From the NCBI GenBank assembly GCA_038142205.1, contig JAYQJO010000001.1, positions 1,054,001-1,118,000 of the forward strand: 64,000 nucleotides of DNA. The letters run 5' to 3'. A model generated the notes under the pieces. The model had not been told where the DNA came from and did not search any database. It was given only the letters and a program-made list of their open reading frames with translations. Positions within the stretch are counted from its first letter, which is position 1. Every line of letters starts with the position of its first letter. A program made the translations under genes and the position numbers. Of the stretch, positions 19,404-28,557 are shown piece after piece. This DNA comes from UBA7359 sp038142205. Its GTDB lineage: Bacteria; Pseudomonadota; Gammaproteobacteria; Eutrophobiales; Eutrophobiaceae.

Positions 19404-19883
19404 TTAGCTTTGCCCTGATTGTTTATTTCTAGCTTCCTTGGCTTTTTTCTTATCTCCCAAACTATCATACGCAGCAGCAATCAAGGCCCAGTTGTCCGAC
19501 CTTAACCGTCTATTTGCGCCCGCTAATGCATTGGACTTTCTTGCCATAGCGATCGCTTGTTGCCATTGTTGTTGCTGCATACGAGCAGCGGCAAGTTGAT
19601 GCCACAGTAATGCATTTTTAGGTTCAATGCGTAATGCCCGCTCTATTGTTGCAACAGCCTGCTCGGTTTTCCCCTGACTTGAATATTGTTCGGCGTCATT
19701 TATTAATGAAGCAATCACCGTTTCTTTCTGGCTATCTATTGCTTTACCTTTAGCCTTCTTGCTTACTATTGGTGCATTCCGCTCTTCTATCGGCACAAGC
19801 ACGACTGATTTTGTCGGCTGTTCTGCACACGCAAACAAATTCAATAGTAATGTAGTCAATATAAGTCTTTTTAAAGAAGTCAT
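19404..19883 (-). CDS. TPR-containing lipoprotein
   Basis: The 159-residue protein starts MTSLKRLILTTLLLNLFACA, a lipoprotein signal with the lipobox ending at Cys19. The mature part has tetratricopeptide-like helices from about residue 65 (EQYSSQGKTEQAVATIERAL, KNALLWHQLAAARMQQQQW) to the C-terminus. Such TPR lipoproteins usually act as scaffolds at the outer membrane. It lies 20 bases downstream of mrcB on the same strand, so it may be co-transcribed and support peptidoglycan synthesis; that link is inferred. Confidence 0.8.
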   Translation of the reverse strand: MTSLKRLILTTLLLNLFACAEQPTKSVVLVPIEERNAPIVSKKAKGKAIDSQKETVIASLINDAEQYSSQGKTEQAVATIERALRIEPKNALLWHQLAAARMQQQQWQQAIAMARKSNALAGANRRLRSDNWALIAAAYDSLGDKKKAKEARNKQSGQS

Positions 19884-19903
19884 GATTTATTTTAGCTTGT
19901 TAA

Positions 19904-22176
19904 TCAGAAACAATTAACATAATCAGGCGGGTATTGATTAACAAAAGGATAAGCTCGGGTTTGCGAACAACTGGAAACAGAATTACTCATATCAGGGAAC
20001 TCATACCAGCTTATTTCTTCCGGCTCGATTAATGTTAACGGTTCCGGTTTAATTTTTTTCATCATATCTAACCATACCTGCATCGCACCGGTTGAACCTG
20101 TTAATTTAGTTGTTTTGTTATCATCGCGACCAAGCCAGACAGTCGCAAGTAATCGATCACCAAAACCGGTAAACCAACTGTCTCTCAAGCCATTCGTTGT
20201 TCCTGTTTTTCCTGCTAATGGCATTAAAGAAGGCAATTCACGCGTTAAGCGCCTTGCTGTACCGTTTTTAACAACTTCAGCAAGTAAGTATTGTGTTAAA
20301 AATGCAGTTTCCGGCGCGATATATTCGCGCACATCCAAGTCATACCGGCGTAATGGTTTGCCTTCCTTATTGAGTACAGCTCGAATTGTTCTGAATGGAA
20401 TTTGCAGGCCCCAGCTGGCAATAGTCTGGTACATTTGTGTCACTTCATAAGGTGACAGGTTTATCGAACCGAGTAAGATTGAAGGTAAGTTTGGAATGGT
20501 TGATCTGACACCGAGGTTTTTTAATGTTTCAATGACGTTTTCTAAACCTAAATCCATTCCTAAGCGAACAGTAGAAATATTATAAGATTTGGCAAACGAT
20601 CTGACTAACGGCACTTTACCATGATATTGCTTATCATAATTTTGTGGTTGCCAAACTTTCCCGTTTTTTTGTTGTAGCGTCAACTTTGAGTCATCCAAAG
20701 CAGACAAAACATTGTACTTTTTTGGCAAATTTAACGCCGTCATATAAACAGCGGGCTTTACCAGCGAACCAATTTGTCGTTTTGCATCCAATGCTCGGTT
20801 AAACGCATTTTGATTTTTATTTCTATCGCCTATCAGCGCTAATACTTCTGAAGCATGCGGATCAACCATGACTAATGCAGACTGTAATGTACCTGATTTG
20901 AAACGTTTTTCCTTATCAAGTTTTAATAATCTTTTTGCCAAACTGTTTTGGGCAATTTCCTGTTTATCAACATCCAATGTTGTATGTATTTGCAAACCTT
21001 CATTCCTGAGATCATCAATCTGATAATCTCGTTTTAGATGGCGTCTGACTAAATCAATATAAGCAGGATATTTTGCACTACTCCAGTCAGGTTTCTTAGT
21101 AACGCCTATGGTATAGCTGAAGCACGCTGCATTTCTACAGATGTAATAAACTCTTGTTCATTTAATAAATTCAACACAAGATTACGACGTTTTAAAGCTC
21201 TCTCTGGATGTTTACGCGGGTTATAATAAGATGCACCTTTAACAAGACCGACTAACAACGAAACTTCGGCAATATTTAACTCTTTTAAAGGTTTGGAAAA
21301 ATAAAACTCTGCTGCAGTGCCAAAACCATGAATACTGCGTGCACCATTTTGCCCCAAATAAACCTCATTAACATAAGCAGCGAGAATACTTTCCTTGCTA
21401 TAATGATATTCCAGCATTAAAGCCATTATCATTTCATTAATTTTACGTGAATAGGTTCTTTCACGAGTTAAAAACATGTTTTTGATTAACTGTTGAGTCA
21501 GGGTACTTCCACCCTGCTTAATTTTTCCAGCTAATAAATTAGTAATAACTGAACGGATAATACCAATTGGATCGATGCCGTAATGTTCATAAAAGTTTCT
21601 ATCTTCAACGGCTATTAATGCCTTAATTAATGACTGCGGAATCGACTCATATTTAATTAACACCCTGTCTTCATCATGTAAAGGAAAGATTTTTCCAATT
21701 AACTCAGGACTTAATCTCACTATCTGAATATTTCCACCCTTATCTAATAATTTTATTTGAGATATCACACCGTTATTAATCTGAATTTGTATCTTTCGTG
21801 CTTTTTCATAACTGTCCCAGTAATGAAACTGCCTTGTATATATACTGATGAGTGAAGCATAGCTATTAAATTGACCTTGTTTACCTAACGTTTTTACAGG
21901 CTCATAGTTTGCTTCACTAAGTTTGTTAATTAATTGTTTTTGGCTAATTTTCTTTCCAACATAAAGTTCTACCGGTTGCGCATACACTCTTGCAGGAACA
22001 GACCAACGCTTACCTTCAAACTCTTTTCTTATTTGAAAATCCAGCCAAACACAATATGACAAGCAAACACAAGCCATAATGACTATTAACTGGATAAACC
22101 AAAGTTTAAGTAGAGACTTTTTCTTTTTTCTATTTTGAGTTTTCTTCTTACGCGTGGTTTTACGTTTTTTAGCCAT
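19904..22176 (-). CDS. mrcB: Bifunctional penicillin-binding protein 1B, frame interrupted
   Basis: PBP1B polymerises and cross-links peptidoglycan. A very basic N-terminus and one membrane segment (LWFIQLIVIMACVCLSYCVW) precede a UvrB-like domain. The glycosyltransferase domain follows (EDRNFYEHYGIDPIGI, GGSTLTQQLIKNMF), then a transpeptidase with SLVK (QIGSLVKPAVY) and LAGKTGTTNGLRDSWF. The frame breaks at 21106-21108, where ...ASAIP meets TAG. One added C at that point continues as IGVTKKPDWSSAKYPAYIDL and joins the two halves into 757 residues. The TPR lipoprotein gene follows. A lone error is the simplest explanation. Confidence 0.92.
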
Positions 22177-22506
22177 GAAGTTGTATTTTTAGGAAGAATA
22201 ACGCAGTAACTATGTCGAAAATTACTACTTCATTCAAGAGTTTTACCTAAAGAGAGGTAGGTATCTCTGTTTTGCAGGAACAAAAACAGATTTCGTAAAG
22301 AATAGAACATTATCCCTAAAATTATAATCACGTCGATGCTCATACACTTCTCGACATTGCCAAAGTGCCTACTGTTGGTCTCTAGCACTTAGTTATTGAT
22401 GCGTCGTCGCTCCGGACTTATCCATTTTTTTAAAATCTAAATTAATTTAAAGTTAATTCGAAAATGTGTTCCGTGCATTTTCCATCGCCTAAATTCCTGT
22501 AGGCAT
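22177..22506. other. Noncoding spacer upstream of mrcB
   Basis: Apart from the leader of mrcB I see no gene. A loose inverted repeat (CTGTTTT / AAAACAG) lies around 22267-22289. No tRNA, known small RNA or coding pattern is recognised on either strand. Confidence 0.5.
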
Positions 22507-22535
22507 AAAAAAAGCCCCCTAGAAACGGGGCTTTT
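22507..22535 (-). terminator. Terminator of the histone H1-like gene
   Basis: On the minus strand AAAAGCCCCG and GGGGGCTTTTTTT form a GC-rich stem of about eight pairs with a run of seven Ts, starting about 15 bases after the corrected stop codon of the lysine-rich protein. Confidence 0.85.
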
Positions 22536-22550
22536 GAATTTAGCGGAAGC

Positions 22551-22962
22551 TTACTTAAGTAAGCTTTCGACTAGCGCCTTACGGCGTTTTTTTCTTGCTT
22601 CAATGACTGCTCTGGCCTGTTGTTTGCGTTCTTTATCACGCTGACCTGAGGTCATTTTCCGCTTATCTTCTTCCTGATTTTTTTTTGGCTTTTTTCTTAG
22701 CCTTTTTCTTTGCAGCTTTTTTCTTGGCTTTCTTTTTGGCTACTTTTTTCTTAGCTTTTTTCTTGGCTACTTTTTTCTTAGCCTTTTTCTTTGTAGCTTT
22801 TTTCTTAGCCTTTTTCTTGGCTACTTTTTTCTTAGCCTTTTTCTTTGCAGCTTTTTTCTTGGCTTTCTTTTTGGCTACTTTTTTCTTTGCCTTTTTCTTT
22901 GCTACTTTCTTCTTTGCAACTTTTTTCTTTGCAGTCTTCTTCTTTGCTTTCTTCTTCGCCAT
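22551..22962 (-). CDS. Lysine/alanine-rich histone H1-like protein, frame shifted near the 3' end
   Basis: The product starts MAKKKAKKKTAKKKVAKKK and continues as a tandem AKKK/VAKKK repeat, like bacterial histone H1 homologues that bind DNA through a basic tail. As written it stops at 22663 after 99 residues. The nine-A run (minus strand, 22678-22686), if eight, opens a further frame reading NQEEDKRKMTSGQRDKERKQ and ending ARKKRRKALVESLLK at 22551, immediately before a strong terminator. I therefore think the true protein is about 136 residues with a short nonrepetitive C-terminal domain. The low-complexity DNA repeat is also prone to slippage in vivo. Confidence 0.78.
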
Positions 22963-23178
22963 AGTTGGAGACTCCCCTAAAACTAATTTAATTTAACAAA
23001 ATGTATACATAACATTAAACAAACACACCGCAATTATAGTCATGTTTTTTATTTTTACTATTATTTTTTAAAAAAAAACCTTAATCGATATAAAAAAAGC
23101 TTTTTTAAATGTTATTTATGCAACAAAAGTACTCTTAATTCATAGTTCATAGTTTGAAATAACATTAATAAATAAAAA

Positions 23179-23829
23179 CTAGGTTAGCTGTTTAAGTATA
23201 TCTTTGGTCACTGCATTGACTTCTTGCATACCATCTACACTTATATATTTTATTTTTGCATCACCCTTATTTGCTTCTTCTGTATAAAATTTTATTAAAG
23301 GTGATGTTTGTTCATGATAAACATCTAAGCGATTTCTAACCGTCTCTTCTTTATCATCATCACGTTGAACAAGTTCTTCATTCGTTACATCATCCTTACC
23401 TTCTACCTTCGGTGGATTAAACTCCACATGGTAAGTACGACCTGATGCCAGGTGCGCTCTTCTACCACTCATGCGTTTAATAATAACCTCGTCTTCTGCT
23501 TTAATTTCAATAACATAGCCTACATCTATGTTGGCTGAAATCATTGCTTCTGCCTGTACTATAGTGCGAGGAAAACCGTCAAATAAATAACCATTTGTAC
23601 AGTCATCTTCACTAATACGTTCTTTAACCAGATTAATAATCAGATCATCAGAAACAAGACCACCTGCATCCATTACCTGTTTAGCTTCCTTACCTAATTC
23701 TGTTCCAGCACTTACTGCAGCACGTAACATATCACCCGTTGATATTTGAGGGATGTTAAATTTTTCTTTTATTAAATTTGCTTGAGTGCCTTTACCTGCG
23801 CCTGGTGGTCCTAACAATATTATTTTCAT
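23179..23829 (-). CDS. adk: Adenylate kinase
   Basis: The 216-residue enzyme interconverts ATP, AMP and ADP. It has the P-loop GPPGAGKGTQ at residues 7-16, the AMP-binding segment ISTGDMLRAAV, DGFPRT near 84-89, and the long LID domain (SGRRAHLASGRTYHVEFNPP) without zinc cysteines, the usual gammaproteobacterial form. It is monocistronic and divergent from the Mth938-domain gene. Confidence 0.96.
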   Translation of the reverse strand: MKIILLGPPGAGKGTQANLIKEKFNIPQISTGDMLRAAVSAGTELGKEAKQVMDAGGLVSDDLIINLVKERISEDDCTNGYLFDGFPRTIVQAEAMISANIDVGYVIEIKAEDEVIIKRMSGRRAHLASGRTYHVEFNPPKVEGKDDVTNEELVQRDDDKEETVRNRLDVYHEQTSPLIKFYTEEANKGDAKIKYISVDGMQEVNAVTKDILKQLT

Positions 23830-23895
23830 TTATACTTAGCTCCTATTACTTTTACTTAATATAATCATTATTTTTTAAAAACAGGAAATAAACAA

Positions 23896-24276
23896 ATGAA
23901 AATTGAACTTGATAGCGAAAACCCCGTATCAAATAAAATTATTTCCTATTCTGACGATTCATTTACTTTGAAAGATAAAGTTATAAAATCAAATATCGTA
24001 GTTTCTAATGATCGTTTAATTGAAAACTGGCCTATTGCTTCTTATAAAGTTCTTGCATTGCAACACATGGACTCAATCATTGAGTGGCAACCTGAAATTA
24101 TCTTACTTGGCACTGGCAAAGAGTCTGGTTTTCAAAATTATGAACTACTTTCTTACCTCGCTGCACAAAACATCGGCCTTGAAATCATGAATACAGGTGC
24201 TGCGTGCCGAAGTTATAATTTATTAATAGATGAAGGCAGAAATGTCGTCGCCTGTCTGTTTTTAAACGTTGTTTAA
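23896..24276 (+). CDS. Mth938-like domain protein (NDUFAF3/DUF498 family)
   Basis: The 126-residue protein matches the Mth938-like family. It contains LIENWPIASYKVLAL, EIILLGTGKESGFQN and GLEIMNTGAACRSYNLLIDE, in which the LGTG and NT-G-A-C-R-(T/S)-YN segments are typical. The human relative NDUFAF3 helps assemble respiratory complex I; bacterial members have no settled role. Its stop overlaps the convergent rpoS stop by four bases. Confidence 0.88.
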   Translation: MKIELDSENPVSNKIISYSDDSFTLKDKVIKSNIVVSNDRLIENWPIASYKVLALQHMDSIIEWQPEIILLGTGKESGFQNYELLSYLAAQNIGLEIMNTGAACRSYNLLIDEGRNVVACLFLNVV

Positions 24277-25274
24277 TCTTCTATATTCAAACTATCAAGC
24301 GAAAAACCTTCTCTAATCAATATTTGTCGAAGGCGTTTTATCGCTTCTATCTGAATTTGCCTGACGCGCTCACGAGTCACGCCCAATTCATTACCAATTT
24401 CTTCTAAAGTCGCTACCTCTCGACCATGTAAGCCGAAACGATGCTCAACAACTGCACACTGCTTTTCTGTTAACTGGTTTAACCAGGTATCAATATGTTC
24501 TTTTACAACATCATTTTGCAGTAATAAGGAAGGATCAATGTTGTGTTCATCAGGCAAAGTGTCTAACAAGGATTTATCAGGGTCATAAGGACTAGGAGAA
24601 TCAACCGAGGTTTCCCGTTCATACAAACCGAGCATACGTTTTACATCATCGATAGGTTGATCGAGCATATCAGCTACATCTTGTGGCGTTGGTTCACGAT
24701 CCAGTGTTTGAGACAGTTTGCGTGCGGCACGTAAATAAATATTAATTTCTTTTACAACATGAATAGGTAGACGAACCGTTCGTGTTTGGTTCATCAATCC
24801 GCGCTCTATTGTTTGTCTAATCCACCATGTTGCATAGGTTGAAAAACGAAAGCCTCTTTCTGGGTCAAATTTTTCAACTGCTCGAATCAAACCCAGATTA
24901 CCTTCTTCGATTAAATCGAGTAATGCCAAGCCGCGATTCATATAACGGCGTGCAATTTTCACAACTAACCGCAAATTACTTTCAATCATGCGTTTTTTCG
25001 CGCTTTCATCGCCTTGTAATAATTTACGCGAAAAATAAACTTCTTCTTCTGCTGTTAATAAAGGAGAAAAACCTATTTCGTTTAGATACATACGCGTTGC
25101 ATCTAAGTCACCCGCTGACAGCGATATATTTTCAGGTTCAGCTTTTTTTTCATTTGTTCTAGACGTTGTTACATCATCGTTAGCTTCACTAACGATCTCG
25201 TCATCTGTTAATTGAATATCCTCAACTTCATTCTCTTCAGCTTCAGGTTCAGATTTATTATCTTCGTCTTTCAT
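24273..25274 (-). CDS. rpoS: RNA polymerase sigma factor RpoS
   Basis: The 333-residue sigma-70-family factor directs stationary-phase and stress transcription. It has a short acidic N-terminus, region 1.2 (DATRMYLNEIGFSPLLTAEE), region 2 with NLRLVVKIARRYMNRGLALL and FSTYATWWIRQTIERG, region 3, and region 4 with VTRERVRQIQIEAIKRLRQI. Its placement just after nlpD is the classic gammaproteobacterial context for RpoS over RpoD or RpoH. Promoters within nlpD probably drive it, as in relatives. Confidence 0.95.
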   Translation of the reverse strand: MKDEDNKSEPEAEENEVEDIQLTDDEIVSEANDDVTTSRTNEKKAEPENISLSAGDLDATRMYLNEIGFSPLLTAEEEVYFSRKLLQGDESAKKRMIESNLRLVVKIARRYMNRGLALLDLIEEGNLGLIRAVEKFDPERGFRFSTYATWWIRQTIERGLMNQTRTVRLPIHVVKEINIYLRAARKLSQTLDREPTPQDVADMLDQPIDDVKRMLGLYERETSVDSPSPYDPDKSLLDTLPDEHNIDPSLLLQNDVVKEHIDTWLNQLTEKQCAVVEHRFGLHGREVATLEEIGNELGVTRERVRQIQIEAIKRLRQILIREGFSLDSLNIED

Positions 25275-25292
25275 AAGCTTTTAGCCGAGATC

Positions 25293-26147
25293 TCATGTAC
25301 GCTTTTTCGGTAAAAATTGAGTGGGATTAACTGGCTTGCCATTTTTTCGTATTTCAAAATGCAATAAAGTACTCCCCGTGTGATCCTGTCCCATTTCAGA
25401 AATGGCCTGACCTGCTTTCACTATATCGCCTTCCTTGACCAAAAGTTTACTGTTATATGCATAAGCACTGAGATATGTATCATTATGTTTTATGATAATA
25501 AGCTTTCCATAGCCCACAAGTCCACCGCCACTATAAACTACTTCACCAGTAGCTGCTGCTTTTACACGCTGCCCAGCTCGCCCAAGAATATTAAGTCCTT
25601 TTTTTGCAGTCGGTGAATTTGTTTTGGAAATTTTTCCAGTTGTCGGCCAGTTCCACTTCACTGGCCCCTTCGGTAAAGACTTCGGTGGTGACTTTTTTGC
25701 TATCTGCGTTGCTTTTTTAGTAACAGGCTTCGCTTCTTTTTTTGGCAAAGGCTGTTTTACTGTTTTTTCAGCTGCGCTTTCTGCTGAGTTTTTAAGATTT
25801 GTCCCTTTTTTCTTAAGAATGGATTTTAAACGGATAACCTGGCCAGGATAAATCGTATAAGGAGCTTTAATTTCGTTCCAATTAGCGACTTGTTTATAAT
25901 CAAAGTTATAACGCCAGGCAATGGAATAAAGTGTGTCACCTTCACTGACAATGTGATAGCCCGACTTATTTTGAACAACAGTTTTCTTTTTTACGTTATT
26001 TTTATACTTGCTGCTATTTTGTGACGTTGTTGCTGTTGGCTCTTTAACTTCACTTCTATTTGTCACGGGCGCAACACCTGTTCCGGCACAAGCTTGAAGT
26101 AAAAATATACTCAATAAACAAAGAATAATTTTAAATTGGCAATTCAT
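25293..26147 (-). CDS. nlpD: NlpD-like lipoprotein with LysM and degenerate M23 domain
   Basis: The 284-residue protein starts with a lipoprotein signal (MNCQFKIILCLLSIFLLQAC). One LysM domain follows (YHIVSEGDTLYSIAWRYNFD), then a Lys/Pro-rich linker and a C-terminal M23-type fold. The second metal motif, HxH in active enzymes, reads LLHFEIR, and the first histidine/aspartate pair is also missing, as in NlpD. Such proteins activate the amidase AmiC for cell separation. It sits between pcm and rpoS. Confidence 0.92.
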   Translation of the reverse strand: MNCQFKIILCLLSIFLLQACAGTGVAPVTNRSEVKEPTATTSQNSSKYKNNVKKKTVVQNKSGYHIVSEGDTLYSIAWRYNFDYKQVANWNEIKAPYTIYPGQVIRLKSILKKKGTNLKNSAESAAEKTVKQPLPKKEAKPVTKKATQIAKKSPPKSLPKGPVKWNWPTTGKISKTNSPTAKKGLNILGRAGQRVKAAATGEVVYSGGGLVGYGKLIIIKHNDTYLSAYAYNSKLLVKEGDIVKAGQAISEMGQDHTGSTLLHFEIRKNGKPVNPTQFLPKKRT

Positions 26148-26173
26148 CCTTTCACTATTAAGTTCTAAAGTAT

Positions 26174-26839
26174 TTAAGTTGAATCAAGTCCACCCAGCAT
26201 AGGAACAAAACTAACTGAGTCGATAACTTGCTCTTCATACCCTTCTTCTCTGCGCGTAATCAATAATAGCTTTTGACCACCCGCATCTCCAACAGGAATG
26301 ATTAAACGACCGTTAATCGCTAATTGCTCACGCAATGCATCGGGGACACCGATTGGTGCAGCAGCAACAATAATACCATCAAAAGGAGCATGTACAGACC
26401 AACCAATATTACCGTCTGCGTGTTTCGTTCTGATATTGGTATAACTAAGTTTCTGAAACCGTTCACGCGCACGTATTAACAAACCATTAATTCTTTCCAC
26501 GGTATAAACACGTTTAGCAAACTGTGCCATAACCACTGTTTGATAACCACAGCCTGTACCTACTTCCAGGACATTTTCCAATTTGCGGTCTTTAATTAGT
26601 GCTTCTGTCATTTTTGCAACGATATAGGGTTGTGAAATCGTCTGACTAAAACCGATTGGTAGTGCTGTATTTTCATAAGCGCGGCTGGCTAACGCTTCAT
26701 CAACAAATAAGTGCCGCGGTGTTTTACGAATCACATCAAGCACAGCATTGGATTTAATTCCCATCTCGACCAATGTATTTGCCAAGCGATCACGCGTGCG
26801 CTGTGAAGTCATTCCAATGCCATGATAATCGACAGACAT
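26174..26839 (-). CDS. pcm: Protein-L-isoaspartate O-methyltransferase
   Basis: The 221-residue protein methylates isoaspartyl residues in damaged proteins using SAM. It has the SAM-binding motif VLEVGTGCGYQTVVMAQFA near residues 86-104 and the family segments FVDEALASRAYENTALPIG and GFSQTISQPYIVAKM. Its ATG overlaps the surE stop codon by one base. A second, more divergent member of the family lies near tolC. Confidence 0.94.
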   Translation of the reverse strand: MSVDYHGIGMTSQRTRDRLANTLVEMGIKSNAVLDVIRKTPRHLFVDEALASRAYENTALPIGFSQTISQPYIVAKMTEALIKDRKLENVLEVGTGCGYQTVVMAQFAKRVYTVERINGLLIRARERFQKLSYTNIRTKHADGNIGWSVHAPFDGIIVAAAPIGVPDALREQLAINGRLIIPVGDAGGQKLLLITRREEGYEEQVIDSVSFVPMLGGLDST

Positions 26840-27583
26840 TAATTCAAATCTCCAAACCAGTTAGTTAATGATGTCAAAAAATCATGTCGGGGTAGATCAA
26901 CGTGCATTGGTGTAATAGAAACATGGTTTGTTCGGATTGCATGAAAATCGGTACCTTTGCCAGCATCTTGCTCTGGTCCAACCGGACCTACCCAGTAAAC
27001 TTTACGACCTTTCGGATCTAATGCCTCCTGTGCGGGCTCTGATTTATGTCGATTACCCAAACGGGTGACCTCAAAGCTTTTATTTTGCTGTATTCAACAT
27101 CAGGGATATTTATATTTAACAGTACGTCATCCAACGGTTTTTCTATCATTGATTGAACAATTTTTTTGCCACTAAAACAGAAGTTGAATAATCAGCAGGA
27201 CTCTCAGCTGCATAAGAAAGCGCAATTGCCGGACAACCTAAGTAGCGCCCTTCCATTGCTGCTGCGACAGTACCCGAGTACAGCACATCATCACCCAAGT
27301 TTGCACCTGAATTAATACCACTAATGACCATATCTGGTTCATGTTCCAATAAACCGGTAATCGCAAGATGAACACAATCAGTTGGTGTACCGTTTACATA
27401 ATAAAAACCACGATTATCCTGCTTTACACGTAAAGGCGCATCTAGTGTTAATGAGTTACTTGCACCGCTACGGTCACGATCAGGCGCAACAACAGTAATT
27501 TGCCCCAAATCTTTTAACGCATCAGCTAATGCTGCTAAACCCGGCGCTTGATAACCGTCATCGTTACTTAATAAAAAATGCAT
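26839..27583 (-). CDS. surE: 5'/3'-nucleotidase SurE, frame interrupted twice
   Basis: SurE is a metal-dependent nucleotidase for nucleoside monophosphates. The first piece has LLSNDDGYQAPGL and SGINSGANLGDDVLYSGTVA, holding the Asp-Asp metal site. Two breaks follow. The seven-A run (minus strand, 27161-27167) would need eight As to continue as AKKIVQSMIEKPLDDVLLN. The four-A run at 27078-27081 would need five to read KIKSFEVTRLGNRHKSEP. The last piece then ends with NHVSITPMHVDLPRHDFL. Both fixes give 248 residues, the family norm. As printed, only a 145-residue and a 73-residue open frame remain. Two errors in one gene, both in A runs, suggest a local sequence-quality problem. Confidence 0.92.
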
Positions 27584-27644
27584 TTAACAAGTTTTCTTTT
27601 AATTATAATTTTGGCGCAAGTTAAAAATAATGGTTTAGCCTCAC

Positions 27645-28547
27645 TTAAGAGATTAAAAATTCCAATAAGGCCTTCTGTGAATGCAATCGATTACCTGCTT
27701 CCTCCCAAACAACACTTTGCGGCCCTTCCAATACATTTTCAGATACTTCTTCACCACGATGCGCGGGTAAACAATGCATAAACAATGCATCAACATTTGC
27801 CACTTCCATAATGTCAGAATTTACCTGGTATTTCGCAAACTTTTGCATGCGTTTTTTTTGTTCTTCTTCCTGCCCCATGCTTGCCCAGACATCTGTTACG
27901 ATTAAATCCGCATTTTTTGCCGCTTCATCCGGGTTTCGTTCTATCACAACATTATTTTTTGTTGAGGCAAGTATTTCATCATCAGGATCAAAACCTTCAG
28001 GGCAAGCAACGGTTAAATGAAAGTTAAAAATCTTTGCTGCATTCATATAGGAATGGCACATATTGTTACCATCACCAAACCAGACAACCTTTTTACCTTC
28101 AATCGAGCCGCGTGTTTCGTGATAAGTTAATAAATCAGCTAATAACTGACAGGGGTGATAGCTGTCTGTTAATGCATTAATGACAGGCACGTCCGAATAT
28201 TCGGCAAATCGTTCGATTTTTTCATGCTCATACGTACGCAACATAATGCAATCGACCATTTTCGATAGCACTCGCGCTGTATCTTCAATCGGTTCACCGC
28301 GGCCTATTTGTGTACCGTTTGGTGCTAGATAAATAGCATGCCCACCTAACTGCGCCATGCCTGCTTCAAACGAAACACGTGTGCGTGTCGACGATTTTTC
28401 AAAAATCATTCCCAACACACGCCCGTTTAAACTCGCTTCATAGTTCTTTTTGATAAATTGTTTTTTTAGTTGCTCTGCGCGATTAATAATTGAGACTAAT
28501 TCATCACGGCTTAAACTATTCAGTGTTAAAAAATGTCTTGTTTCCAT
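27645..28547 (-). CDS. argF: Ornithine carbamoyltransferase
   Basis: The 300-residue enzyme makes citrulline from ornithine and carbamoyl phosphate. It has the carbamoyl-phosphate motif FEKSSTRTRVSFE near residues 49-61, DSYHPCQLLADLL, and the ornithine-binding MHCLPAHRGEEV near 253-264. It lies 10 bases downstream of argD, so the two form an arginine-biosynthesis operon. I saw no convincing ArgR box. Confidence 0.95.
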   Translation of the reverse strand: METRHFLTLNSLSRDELVSIINRAEQLKKQFIKKNYEASLNGRVLGMIFEKSSTRTRVSFEAGMAQLGGHAIYLAPNGTQIGRGEPIEDTARVLSKMVDCIMLRTYEHEKIERFAEYSDVPVINALTDSYHPCQLLADLLTYHETRGSIEGKKVVWFGDGNNMCHSYMNAAKIFNFHLTVACPEGFDPDDEILASTKNNVVIERNPDEAAKNADLIVTDVWASMGQEEEQKKRMQKFAKYQVNSDIMEVANVDALFMHCLPAHRGEEVSENVLEGPQSVVWEEAGNRLHSQKALLEFLIS

Positions 28548-28557
28548 AACTCAACCT

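Noticed and set aside
22690..22960. CRISPR-like repeat
   Set aside because: The repeating units are three- to seven-codon AKKK repeats in one reading frame, without spacers.
22685..22996. Plus-strand open frame of about 100 residues opposite the H1-like gene
   Set aside because: It is the Phe/Leu/Ala-rich mirror of a lysine repeat and has no independent features.
23080..23110. Terminator from AAAAAAGCTTTTTT near the adk 3' end
   Set aside because: The palindrome has no loop and only one GC pair, too weak to call.
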